Positions 26,796 to 35,761 of a stretch of 64,000 nucleotides of DNA are shown piece after piece. The stretch lies in assembly GCF_040784935.1 (NCBI RefSeq), contig NZ_CP160680.1:797501-861500 (forward strand). The letters run 5' to 3'. The stretch's first letter is position 1; every line of letters begins with the position of its first letter. The position numbers and the translations under genes were made by a program. A model generated the notes under the pieces. It was not told the origin of the DNA. It ran no database searches and worked only from the letters and a program-made list of their open reading frames with translations. This DNA comes from Lewinella sp. LCG006. GTDB lineage: Bacteria > Bacteroidota > Bacteroidia > Chitinophagales > Saprospiraceae.

Positions 26796-29700
26796 ATGCA
26801 ACAACTCAAACTACTTTTACTATTCTTTTTTTATCTGGCTATTAGTAGTCTTCCTTTACAGGCTGCCATCCGGTACGTAAAGCCAGTTGCCGCCGGATTG
26901 GCTGACGGCTCTTCCTGGGCCAATGCCGCTGCTGATTTACAGGCCATGATCAACGCTTCGGCTGCCGGCGATGAGGTATGGGCGGCTACCGGTACCTATA
27001 AGCCTACCAGTGGCACCGATCGTAACATAAGCTTTGTCATGAAAAACGGCGTAGCTATCTACGGTGGATTCCCCGGCATACCGGGGCAGGAAGGGAATTT
27101 CAGCGTGCGCAACTGGCAGGACTTCCCCAGTATTCTTAGTGGTGACCTAAACGGGAACGATGTCATTACCGGCAGTGGCCTGAGTTTGCAGATTATGAAT
27201 GACAGTGATAACAGCTACCATGTCATTAATAATGCTTTTACAATGGCGGCCCCGCTGACGACTTCTGCCGTACTAGACGGGTTTACCATTACGGGTGGTT
27301 CGGCGACCAATTTTACGGCAGGCTACAATGGCGGTGGCATGTACAATATTTATGCTTCACCAACACTGAATAATGTTCGGTTTGAAGGGAATTTTAGCCT
27401 GCAAGCAGGAGGCGGAATGTACAACACGCTAGGAGCCTCACCGCATCTTCATAACGTCATATTTGCCCGAAATATAGCGAATGGTGTTAATTCTGGTGGC
27501 GGCGGTGGTGGTATATTCAACTGGCCTGGTTCCGCGCCAGTATTGAACAATGTTCATTTTTCCGGCAACCTGTGCTACGGCTCCTTTGGCGGGGGCGGTG
27601 TGGGTAACTACCAAACCTCACCTACCTTCAACAACTGTAGTTTTACGGGTAATTATTCCTTTCCCGGTGGAGGGGGAGCGGCAAACGTAGAGTCGAATGC
27701 TACGTATAAAAACTGCTTGTTTGCAGCGAATGGCACCAATTTTAATGGCGGCGCCGTTTTCAATCAGTTTACAACTCCTGTTTTTACCAATTGTACGTTC
27801 TACGGCAATACCGGTCAGAATACGGGTGGTATGCACAACAATTCCGGTGCTATTCCAGTAATTCGAAATTGTATCATGTGGGGCAATACGGGTAATATTA
27901 GCAAGACTTTCGATGGATCTGCTACCGCAACATATTCCATTTTAGAGGGCAACCTCTATCCCGGTACGGGTAACTCGAATACCATGCCCACTTTCGCGAA
28001 TACCGGTAACCCTATCGGTCCTGATAACCAATGGGGGACGGCCGACGACGGTCTGCGCTTGCAGCTTTGCTCTGCAGGGCTCAACCAGGGGGATAATGCG
28101 AATTTGCCCGCGACCGATTTTGCCGGTAACACCCGTATCTTCAATAGCACGGTTGACATGGGGGCTTACGAATTGCAGGAAGTTTCTGGAGCGTTCCAAA
28201 CCTATTATCAGGACCAGGACAATGATACCTACGGCAACCCTGCTACCGCAATGGATGCCTGTGTGCCGATACCTGGTTATGTGACCAATGGCTCTGATTG
28301 TGACGATAACAACCCCAGCATTAATGTTTCCATGAACTGGTACCTCGATGGTGATGGTGACGGCTTTGGGGACGGTGCTCCCATTTTCGACTGCCAGGCT
28401 CCGGGGCCTGATTATGTGCTGCGAAATGGCGACTGTGACGATGCCAACGATGCAATCCATCCCAACGCTACTGAGGTTTGTGATGGGGTGGATAACAACT
28501 GTAACACCCTTACCGACGAGGGCGTGTTGTTGACTTTCTACCTCGATGCCGACGGCGATGGCTTTGGCGAAAGCAGCAATAGCCAGTTGGCCTGTAGTGC
28601 TCCCATGGGCTTCGTGGCCGATAATACGGATTGTAATGATGATGATCCTCTCGAAAAGCCAGACCAGGTCTGGTATAAAGATATCGATGGTGATAACTAC
28701 GCTGAAACAGGAGCCGCCACAATTACCCAGTGTACGCGCCCTAATGGCTATAAGGCCGGGAGTGAACTGAGTGCCACCACCGGCGATTGCAACGATAATG
28801 ATGCGACAATCCATCCGGGTACTATCTGGTATCAGGATACTGATGGAGATGGTTATTCCAATGGCGCAACCCTTATGCAATGTGCGCAACCCAACGGCTA
28901 TGCGCTGGCCATTGCGTTGACAGCCACTACCGGCGATTGTGATGACAATGATCCTGATATTAACCCGACAACCATCTGGTACAAGGATACAGACGGCGAT
29001 GGATATTCCGATGGGCAAACACTGGTTCAATGCGCCCAACCTGTCGGCTATGAACGGGCCATCTATCTGACGACTATCGGAGGCGACTGTGATGACGATA
29101 ATGACAACGTCTATCCCGGCGGTACCGAAATTTGTGACAACCTCGATAACAATTGCGACACCCAAATCGACGAAGGCCTCAACTGCTGCCCCGCTACCAA
29201 CATCCTCTACGTCAACGACGATGCCGTCGGCAACAACAATGGCACCTCCTGGACAAATGCCTTCACCGACCTGCAGGATGCTCTGGCGCTGGCAGGTAAC
29301 TGCAATAACGTGACGGAGATCTGGGTCGCCGAAGGCACCTACAAGCCTACCAGCGGTACTGATCGCAATATTTCCTTTTCTATGAAGAACGGGGTGGCGA
29401 TCTACGGAGGCTTTCCAGACGGTGGTAATCCCGGGCTGAATGACCGCGACTGGGCCGCCTACGCAACTATACTGAGTGGCGACATTGGAACATTAAATAA
29501 CAACAGTGATAATACCCGACGAATAATTTCCAATTCAGGGCTCAACAGCTCCGCAGTTTTGGATGGCTTCGTAATACAGGATGCGAGCAACGATGGAGGC
29601 TATTCTCCATCTGGAATAGGAGCAGGTATTTATAATTCAAATTCCAGGGTTACAATTCTGAATTGTATTGTGCAGAACAATTCTGCTGGAAAAGGAGGAG

Positions 29701-32700
29701 TAGGAGAAGTTGAGAATTCAGCTACAACTTATAAAAATTGTTTGTTCTTAAACAACACTGCGTTAATTGGTGGGGCTTTTTTCGTCGAGAGAAGTAACCC
29801 GGTATTTACCAATTGTACCGTATATGGAAATAGTGCAGAGCTCTATGGAGGGGCTTTTGGTAATAATCTACCTGGAGGCTCCGTATTAAAAAATTGCATA
29901 ATTTGGGGTAATACAGCAAGCTCGTTCAATCCAATCTGGAATAATCAAGGAGCTTCAACTACCGCAACTTACTCTATCATCCAGGGAGGCTATTCCGGCA
30001 CTGGCAACCTGAACGAAGATCCCCTCTTTCTGGATGCTACCAACGGCGATCTGCGCCTGCAACCTTGCTCTCCGGCCATCGATGCGGGTACGAGTAGCGG
30101 TGCTCCCTCCAATGACCTGGACGGCAACCTCCGCCCAGTCAACAACGGCATCGACATGGGTGCCTATGAGTTTCAGGATGCTCCCACACCGGTTGTCGCC
30201 GCTTGTCAGGAACAAACCGTCCATCTCGGTACCGATGGCTCCGTTTTTCTCCATGCCTCGGCGCTAGATGATGGCTCCACCGGCTGCGGTACGCTCGTCT
30301 TTACCGTGGACAATGCCAGCATGCTGAACTACAACTGTTCGAACCTCGGGCCCCATACCGTTACGTTGACCGTGACCGATGAGCGTGGGCAAACGGCTAG
30401 CTGTTCGACCACAGTTACCGTGGAGGATAATAGCATCCCTTCCGTCAGTTGCAGCCCAGACGTTACGATCTACACCTCAGCCGGCGGGACCGGGGATTGT
30501 TTCGCGAACTACGAAATTCGATATACCCTGAGTGACAACTGTGGTTCGTCTATTTCAGCGAATGAATACGTCGTGAACTCAGATGGAAGCGTGCTGCGGG
30601 ATGTTACTTTACAATTGGCTCAATACAACGTTGTGTCGGCCATCGGGCTACCCGTGGGAGACAATACGATCAGCATTACACCAACTGATGGAAGTAGTAA
30701 TGAAGGCGTAGCCTGTTCTTTCACCGTGACGGTTGTAGACGATGAAGCCCCCATGGCCACTTGCCAGAACGTAATGATTCAGCTGGATCATACCGGCAGT
30801 GGTTCCACTACGGCTGAAGCGGTTAACAGCGGCAGCTACGATAACTGCGGTGTCGCTTCCCTGGCACTCAGTCAGACCGCTTTCGACTGTTCGCATCTTG
30901 GCGACAACACGGTTACCCTTACCGTGACGGATATTAACGGCAACCCCGCCACCTGCCAGGCGATAGTTTCGGTATTGGGTGAGGTCAGTGCCTCCACCAT
31001 TTGGTACCTTGATGCTGATAACGACGGCTACTACACCGGCAACGGCATTATGCAATGTACGTCTCCCGGTCCCGGCTATCGGTACGAAGGACTGTCCGGT
31101 GACGACGACTGTAATGACAACAATGACGAGGAGTTTCCCGGCCAGACCTGGTACATCGATGCGGACGGCGATACCTATGGCGGCTCCACTATGATCAACT
31201 GTGAACGCCCTGAATATGGTTTTCTTTTGAGCGAACTGAACGGCACCGGTACCGATGACTGCGAAGACGGTGACGCTACGATCAACCCCTCCGCCATCGA
31301 AGTCTGTGACGGCATCGACAACGATTGCGATGGCTTTTTCGATGGCGATGATCCAGACTATATCGACAATACGATGCCAAGCCTGACTTGCCCGGCCAAC
31401 ATTGACCTGCCGATGGACGACGGTCTCTGTGGCGCAGTCGTCACCTGGACCGCCCCTACGGCTATCGATAACTGCGACGCCAACCTCGTTCCAACCCAAA
31501 GCCTGGGACTGACCAGCGGCTCCTTCTTCGGCGAAGGCACCCAAACCATCGAATACAGCGCCACCGATGCTGCCGGGAATACCGGTACCTGCTCTTTCTC
31601 GGTGACGGTGCAGCCTGATGCCGAGATGCCAAGCCTGACTTGCCCGGCCAACATTGACCTGCCGATGGACGACGGCCTCTGCGGTGCAGTCGTCAGCTGG
31701 ACCAACCCTACGGTGATCGACAACTGTGACGTAAATCTTGTTCCTACCCAAAGCCTGGGACAGACCAGCGGCTCCTTCTTCAGCGAAGGAACCCAAACCA
31801 TCGAATACAGCGCCACCGATGCCGCCGGGAATACCGGTACCTGCTCTTTCTCGGTGACGGTGCAGCCTGATGCCGAGATGCCAAGCCTGACTTGCCCGGC
31901 CAACATTGACCTGCCCATGGACGAAGGTTTCTGCGGCGCAGTCGTCAGTTGGATCAACCCTACGGCAACCGATAACTGCGACGTAAATCTCGTCCCAAAC
32001 CAAAGCCTGGGACAGACCAGCGGCTCCTTCTTCGGCGAAGGAACGCAGACGATCCAATACTCGGTAAGCGATGCGGCAGGTAATGCGACCAGCTGCTCTT
32101 TCACCATCACAGTACAGCCTAACACCATACCGCCCAGCATTAGCTGCCCAGCCGATATAACGGTCGAGTGTGGTGAAGCTACTGAACCCACAGCCACCGG
32201 TGAAGCTACTGCATCTACCATCTGTGGTGTGCCCACCGTCACCTGGACGGATGACTTCAGTGCTGCTTGTGGTAACACCGGTGTAATCACGCGCACCTGG
32301 ACGGCTACCGATCAGGATGGCCTGATGAGTACGTGTGAGCAAGTCATCACCATTGTAGATACCCAGGCACCAAGCATCACTGGACCACTGGCCAACGGCG
32401 CTACCATAGATATGGAGTGTAACTTGCTCGATCCGAACTGGACCGCCTTTGAGGACATCACAGCTGATCTGTTGCTGGAAGATGCCTGTACCGCGGCTGA
32501 GGATATTACACTAGCCTACGAGGAAGAGCTGATTGAAGAAGGCATTTGTGGAGTCTCTGACTTCCTGAGCCTCTGGCGCCGCAGCTGGACGGCTACCGAT
32601 GCCTGTGGTAACAGCAGTACCTATACCTTCTTCGTGCGGATTATAGATACCCAAGGCCCAGCCTGGACGTACTTCCCCACAGATGTGGAGATTGCTTGCA

Positions 32701-35255
32701 CCGATAATGTGCCTTTCCAGCAAGCTACGGCGGAAGATGGTTGCTCAACTACTGAGGTGTCCTATGAGGATGAAATTATCCCCGGTGATTGTGCGGGCAG
32801 CTACACGGTTCGCCGTCGTTGGACTGCCGCTGATGGTTGCGGCAACGCTACGATCAATGACCAGTTGATTCATGTGGATGACCATACCGCACCGCAGATT
32901 CGCTTGATCGACGAGTATGTTAGTAATTACAGCGATGGTCAGGAAGTCTACGTGGACTGTGGGCAATACGGTAAGATCATTGAACTGGCCTACGCCGCCC
33001 GTGCTGTTGATGACTGTAGCGGTGAAGCTGAAGTCATCTTTACGTACGAAGATTTCGGCCTGTTCAACTGTGCTGAGTTTGGCTACATCGGCCACCTGAC
33101 CACAACCTGGAGCAGCACCGATGATTGTGGTAACAGCAGTACAGTGTCGCTAAACTGGTACCTGACGGACAATACCGCCCCTACTTTCCAGGGTGTACCA
33201 ACGGATGCCTGTGCCAGCACTCTGCCTCCTGTACCAACGGTAACGGCAGTGGACGACTGTGAGTTTGCCGTAGTAGAATTCTACGCATCTGACCCCATCG
33301 ACTGTGAGGGTGGCCAGTACGTAGAACGCACCTGGACCGCTACGGATGTTTGTGGCAATACCACCAGCTATACCCAACGCATTACACTAACGAGTGGCGC
33401 AGAGCCAAGTATTACAGTAGACTATCCAGGGCTGCAAGGACTGCCGAGTGGTAGCACAGCTATCCTGGAGGCCGACTGTGTTGAAGACGGTGAAGTAGCT
33501 GTACCCAACTTGCGTAGCTACGTGGTCGTGAACGGTGGTTGTAGTGCCGCCTCTGCCAGCACTGATCTCATCCTTTTGCAGGAAGGCGAATGCGCCACCG
33601 ATGGTTTTCTGGCCCGCTATGCCTTGCGTATTAGCGCCCGTGATATTTGTGGTAATATTGGTGAATACGAACTCTTTATTGAATTTGTTGACACTACACC
33701 ACCCTCGATCAGCGGCCCCGCAGAACTGACGGTATCCTGTGGGGAGGACATTCCAACGGTAAGCGCTATTGACGGTTGCAACAGAAACCCCAGCCTTGAT
33801 TTTGTGGATAGCGACCCCATCGAAGCCAGTTGCCCCGATAGCCCACGCAGCTACGAACGGCACTGGACCGCTACGGACAAGTGTGGCAACACCAGCACGT
33901 TTACGCAGCTTGTCACCGTACTGGATGACCAGGGGCCGGTACTGTACAACGTACCCGCTGATGCCTGTAATAATTTGATCTTGACTAGCCCAGTAACGGC
34001 CTACGATGAATGCTCCGGTACTACCGTACCCGTAAGCATGACCCAGACTACGGCCAATGTGAACGGCTGTGGTCAGGTACTGACCCGCACCTGGAGCGCC
34101 AGCGATGCCTGTGGCAATGTAAGTACGGCCACCCAACAGGTCTTCTTTATCGACAATCAGGCACCGCGTCTGAGCTTTGCCCATCCGCTACTGGTAGGAC
34201 TGGAAGATGGCGATGAACTCGTACTCCCCATCAGATTTGAGTTTGGCAATCCGCAGCAACCTTATGACTTTGGTCAAAACGCCATTGCGATTGAGGATAA
34301 CTGTGCCGTCAACCTCCAACCAACTCTTGAAATCCACAATTTGCCAGCCGAAGATTGTGCTGCCTTTGGGTATCTGGGGCAACTGATCCTGCGTTGGAGC
34401 GTCGTCGATCCCTGTGGCAACGAAAGCAGTATTTCTCTGACCGTACTTTACGAAGACACCTACGGACCAGATATCTTTGGAGTACCAAACGACCTGACGA
34501 TCTACTGTGAAGATCCCATCCCGGCTCCGGCAGCAGTTTGGGTAAAAGACGATTACGACACCGATGTTGTCACCGTCTTTACAGAGCAGTACGTGGATAT
34601 TGAGCAAGGCCTACGCCTGGTGCGCACCTGGACGGCTACCGATGATTGCGGTAATACGACGGTAGCTACCCAGTATATTGACATCGTCGACAACATGCTG
34701 GATTATACCTTTTCTAATCACGAATGGGTAAACTGCAACAGTAGCCAAAACCGCATCGGCATTCAGGTAGAAGGGGGTACAGCACCGTACACCTACAGTT
34801 GGGAAATGACTGGAGGTGCAGGTTTCATCACCTCCGACCCCACCCGAGCTATGGTGCGCTTTTCGATGGGCTACAGCACGCAGCACTTCACGGTGACCGT
34901 TACGGATGTAAACGGCTGCCAGCGAGTCTGTACGACCAGTGTAAGCTGTCAAAGCGGAACGAATACGTTGTCCCTACAAGGCGGCGGTGGCCAAAATCTG
35001 AATGACTTCCAGCTGTACCCAAACCCGTCGGATGATTACACCATCCTACGGACCGCAGAAGCAGCGGAGGAAATTGCGACGGTAACTATCTACAGCATGC
35101 TGGGGCAGGAGGTATTTTGCCAGCAGATGACCTACTGGCCAGTCGAAGGATTAAGGTTGGATACGAGCCACTACCCCGAGGGTACCTACATCCTTCGCAT
35201 CGATCTCAAGGGTCAGGAACCCATCACAAAAAAGGTAGTAGTGCAACACCGCTAG
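26796..35255 (+). CDS. Giant secreted beta-helix / MopE / HYR protein with T9SS sorting domain, 2819 residues
   Basis: Signal peptide (residues 1-23), then a right-handed beta-helix of the polymorphic-outer-membrane type (25-460: repeated GGGGGGIFNW, NNVRFEGN, TNCTFYGNT phrases). Next come MopE-type Asp-rich metal-binding repeats (465-797, e.g. WYLDGDGDGFGDG and DCDDNDP), a second beta-helix (799-1125), HYR-like domains, a second MopE part (1400-1525), three near-identical 84-residue HYR units (31374-32129) and about ten more divergent HYR-like domains with the WTATD-CGN signature. It ends in a type A T9SS sorting domain (2737-2819, LNDFQLYPNPSDDYTIL … YPEGTYILRI). It should be surface-exposed, calcium-binding and adhesive; the ligand is unknown. 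It follows the hybrid sensor on the same strand and is closed by a strong terminator. Confidence 0.85.
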   Translation: MQQLKLLLLFFFYLAISSLPLQAAIRYVKPVAAGLADGSSWANAAADLQAMINASAAGDEVWAATGTYKPTSGTDRNISFVMKNGVAIYGGFPGIPGQEGNFSVRNWQDFPSILSGDLNGNDVITGSGLSLQIMNDSDNSYHVINNAFTMAAPLTTSAVLDGFTITGGSATNFTAGYNGGGMYNIYASPTLNNVRFEGNFSLQAGGGMYNTLGASPHLHNVIFARNIANGVNSGGGGGGIFNWPGSAPVLNNVHFSGNLCYGSFGGGGVGNYQTSPTFNNCSFTGNYSFPGGGGAANVESNATYKNCLFAANGTNFNGGAVFNQFTTPVFTNCTFYGNTGQNTGGMHNNSGAIPVIRNCIMWGNTGNISKTFDGSATATYSILEGNLYPGTGNSNTMPTFANTGNPIGPDNQWGTADDGLRLQLCSAGLNQGDNANLPATDFAGNTRIFNSTVDMGAYELQEVSGAFQTYYQDQDNDTYGNPATAMDACVPIPGYVTNGSDCDDNNPSINVSMNWYLDGDGDGFGDGAPIFDCQAPGPDYVLRNGDCDDANDAIHPNATEVCDGVDNNCNTLTDEGVLLTFYLDADGDGFGESSNSQLACSAPMGFVADNTDCNDDDPLEKPDQVWYKDIDGDNYAETGAATITQCTRPNGYKAGSELSATTGDCNDNDATIHPGTIWYQDTDGDGYSNGATLMQCAQPNGYALAIALTATTGDCDDNDPDINPTTIWYKDTDGDGYSDGQTLVQCAQPVGYERAIYLTTIGGDCDDDNDNVYPGGTEICDNLDNNCDTQIDEGLNCCPATNILYVNDDAVGNNNGTSWTNAFTDLQDALALAGNCNNVTEIWVAEGTYKPTSGTDRNISFSMKNGVAIYGGFPDGGNPGLNDRDWAAYATILSGDIGTLNNNSDNTRRIISNSGLNSSAVLDGFVIQDASNDGGYSPSGIGAGIYNSNSRVTILNCIVQNNSAGKGGVGEVENSATTYKNCLFLNNTALIGGAFFVERSNPVFTNCTVYGNSAELYGGAFGNNLPGGSVLKNCIIWGNTASSFNPIWNNQGASTTATYSIIQGGYSGTGNLNEDPLFLDATNGDLRLQPCSPAIDAGTSSGAPSNDLDGNLRPVNNGIDMGAYEFQDAPTPVVAACQEQTVHLGTDGSVFLHASALDDGSTGCGTLVFTVDNASMLNYNCSNLGPHTVTLTVTDERGQTASCSTTVTVEDNSIPSVSCSPDVTIYTSAGGTGDCFANYEIRYTLSDNCGSSISANEYVVNSDGSVLRDVTLQLAQYNVVSAIGLPVGDNTISITPTDGSSNEGVACSFTVTVVDDEAPMATCQNVMIQLDHTGSGSTTAEAVNSGSYDNCGVASLALSQTAFDCSHLGDNTVTLTVTDINGNPATCQAIVSVLGEVSASTIWYLDADNDGYYTGNGIMQCTSPGPGYRYEGLSGDDDCNDNNDEEFPGQTWYIDADGDTYGGSTMINCERPEYGFLLSELNGTGTDDCEDGDATINPSAIEVCDGIDNDCDGFFDGDDPDYIDNTMPSLTCPANIDLPMDDGLCGAVVTWTAPTAIDNCDANLVPTQSLGLTSGSFFGEGTQTIEYSATDAAGNTGTCSFSVTVQPDAEMPSLTCPANIDLPMDDGLCGAVVSWTNPTVIDNCDVNLVPTQSLGQTSGSFFSEGTQTIEYSATDAAGNTGTCSFSVTVQPDAEMPSLTCPANIDLPMDEGFCGAVVSWINPTATDNCDVNLVPNQSLGQTSGSFFGEGTQTIQYSVSDAAGNATSCSFTITVQPNTIPPSISCPADITVECGEATEPTATGEATASTICGVPTVTWTDDFSAACGNTGVITRTWTATDQDGLMSTCEQVITIVDTQAPSITGPLANGATIDMECNLLDPNWTAFEDITADLLLEDACTAAEDITLAYEEELIEEGICGVSDFLSLWRRSWTATDACGNSSTYTFFVRIIDTQGPAWTYFPTDVEIACTDNVPFQQATAEDGCSTTEVSYEDEIIPGDCAGSYTVRRRWTAADGCGNATINDQLIHVDDHTAPQIRLIDEYVSNYSDGQEVYVDCGQYGKIIELAYAARAVDDCSGEAEVIFTYEDFGLFNCAEFGYIGHLTTTWSSTDDCGNSSTVSLNWYLTDNTAPTFQGVPTDACASTLPPVPTVTAVDDCEFAVVEFYASDPIDCEGGQYVERTWTATDVCGNTTSYTQRITLTSGAEPSITVDYPGLQGLPSGSTAILEADCVEDGEVAVPNLRSYVVVNGGCSAASASTDLILLQEGECATDGFLARYALRISARDICGNIGEYELFIEFVDTTPPSISGPAELTVSCGEDIPTVSAIDGCNRNPSLDFVDSDPIEASCPDSPRSYERHWTATDKCGNTSTFTQLVTVLDDQGPVLYNVPADACNNLILTSPVTAYDECSGTTVPVSMTQTTANVNGCGQVLTRTWSASDACGNVSTATQQVFFIDNQAPRLSFAHPLLVGLEDGDELVLPIRFEFGNPQQPYDFGQNAIAIEDNCAVNLQPTLEIHNLPAEDCAAFGYLGQLILRWSVVDPCGNESSISLTVLYEDTYGPDIFGVPNDLTIYCEDPIPAPAAVWVKDDYDTDVVTVFTEQYVDIEQGLRLVRTWTATDDCGNTTVATQYIDIVDNMLDYTFSNHEWVNCNSSQNRIGIQVEGGTAPYTYSWEMTGGAGFITSDPTRAMVRFSMGYSTQHFTVTVTDVNGCQRVCTTSVSCQSGTNTLSLQGGGGQNLNDFQLYPNPSDDYTILRTAEAAEEIATVTIYSMLGQEVFCQQMTYWPVEGLRLDTSHYPEGTYILRIDLKGQEPITKKVVVQHR
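31374..32129 (+). repeat. Three tandem 252-bp HYR repeats
   Basis: The word GCCTGACTTGCCCGGCC recurs at 31381, 31633 and 31885, exactly 252 bp (84 codons) apart. The first two units are nearly identical in DNA; the third has begun to diverge in its second half. Confidence 0.85.
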
Positions 35256-35312
35256 AAATTAAATAAAAATGAACGTTAGTCATCCCTAGTTTTTGGAGAT
35301 GATACAACAAAA

Positions 35313-35377
35313 GGGCCTTCTGTGTAAATTCGAAGAATTATCGTACGCTTCGAAAATCACAGAAGGCCCATTTTTTT
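35313..35377 (+). terminator. Rho-independent terminator of the 2819-residue protein gene
   Basis: Perfect 12-bp stem GGGCCTTCTGTG (35313-35324) / CACAGAAGGCCC (35358-35369) with an inner TTCGAAG / CTTCGAA stem (35329-35335, 35348-35354) and seven T's at 35371-35377. Confidence 0.88.
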
Positions 35378-35669
35378 ACAACGCTTATTAGGCAATCCGG
35401 CTCATTCTCCTAATCAGTCATTTACTTACTACTTGGGTAAATTGATGTTTTTTCCAGCTCCTTTCTTCAACAACTTGACGCTTGGATCGACAAACGTCCG
35501 GCGCGTACCGTTTTCGGTCTCTTCGTAGAGATGCTAATACTTCGGTAACACCATACCATATAGGTTTACTGCACAGTGAGCTAGTAAGAATGGATATTGC
35601 CACTTACGTCATCATGATGTGGTTCAAAAAACATCTCCTTCTGTGCCCTTCTGTAACTCATGTGGTTCA

Positions 35670-35709
35670 AACAAAAGCGGCAGCTCCCATCTCCAGGAAC
35701 TGCCGCTTT
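35670..35709 (-). terminator. Rho-independent terminator of the 3354-residue protein gene
   Basis: Stem AAAGCGGCAG (35674-35683) / CTGCCGCTTT (35700-35709); on the minus strand it is followed by TTTTGTTT. It lies about 50 bases after the stop at 35762. Confidence 0.8.
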
Positions 35710-35761
35710 CTATTTTCATGGCCTAACCATCCAACGATCGAACGATCAAACCAGCAAACTA

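Larger units (their letters stand above)
35256..35761. other. Convergent intergenic region between two giant genes
   Basis: It holds one strong terminator for each side (35313-35377 plus, 35674-35709 minus). The 300 bases between them show no gene; a 35-residue frame around 35430-35540 (contains WIDKRPARTVFGLFVE) has no recognisable relatives that I can name. Confidence 0.65.

Noticed and set aside
35430-35540. A 35-codon frame with WIDKRPARTVFGLFVE that might be a gene remnant.
   Set aside because: Too short, no start codon, and no family I can name.
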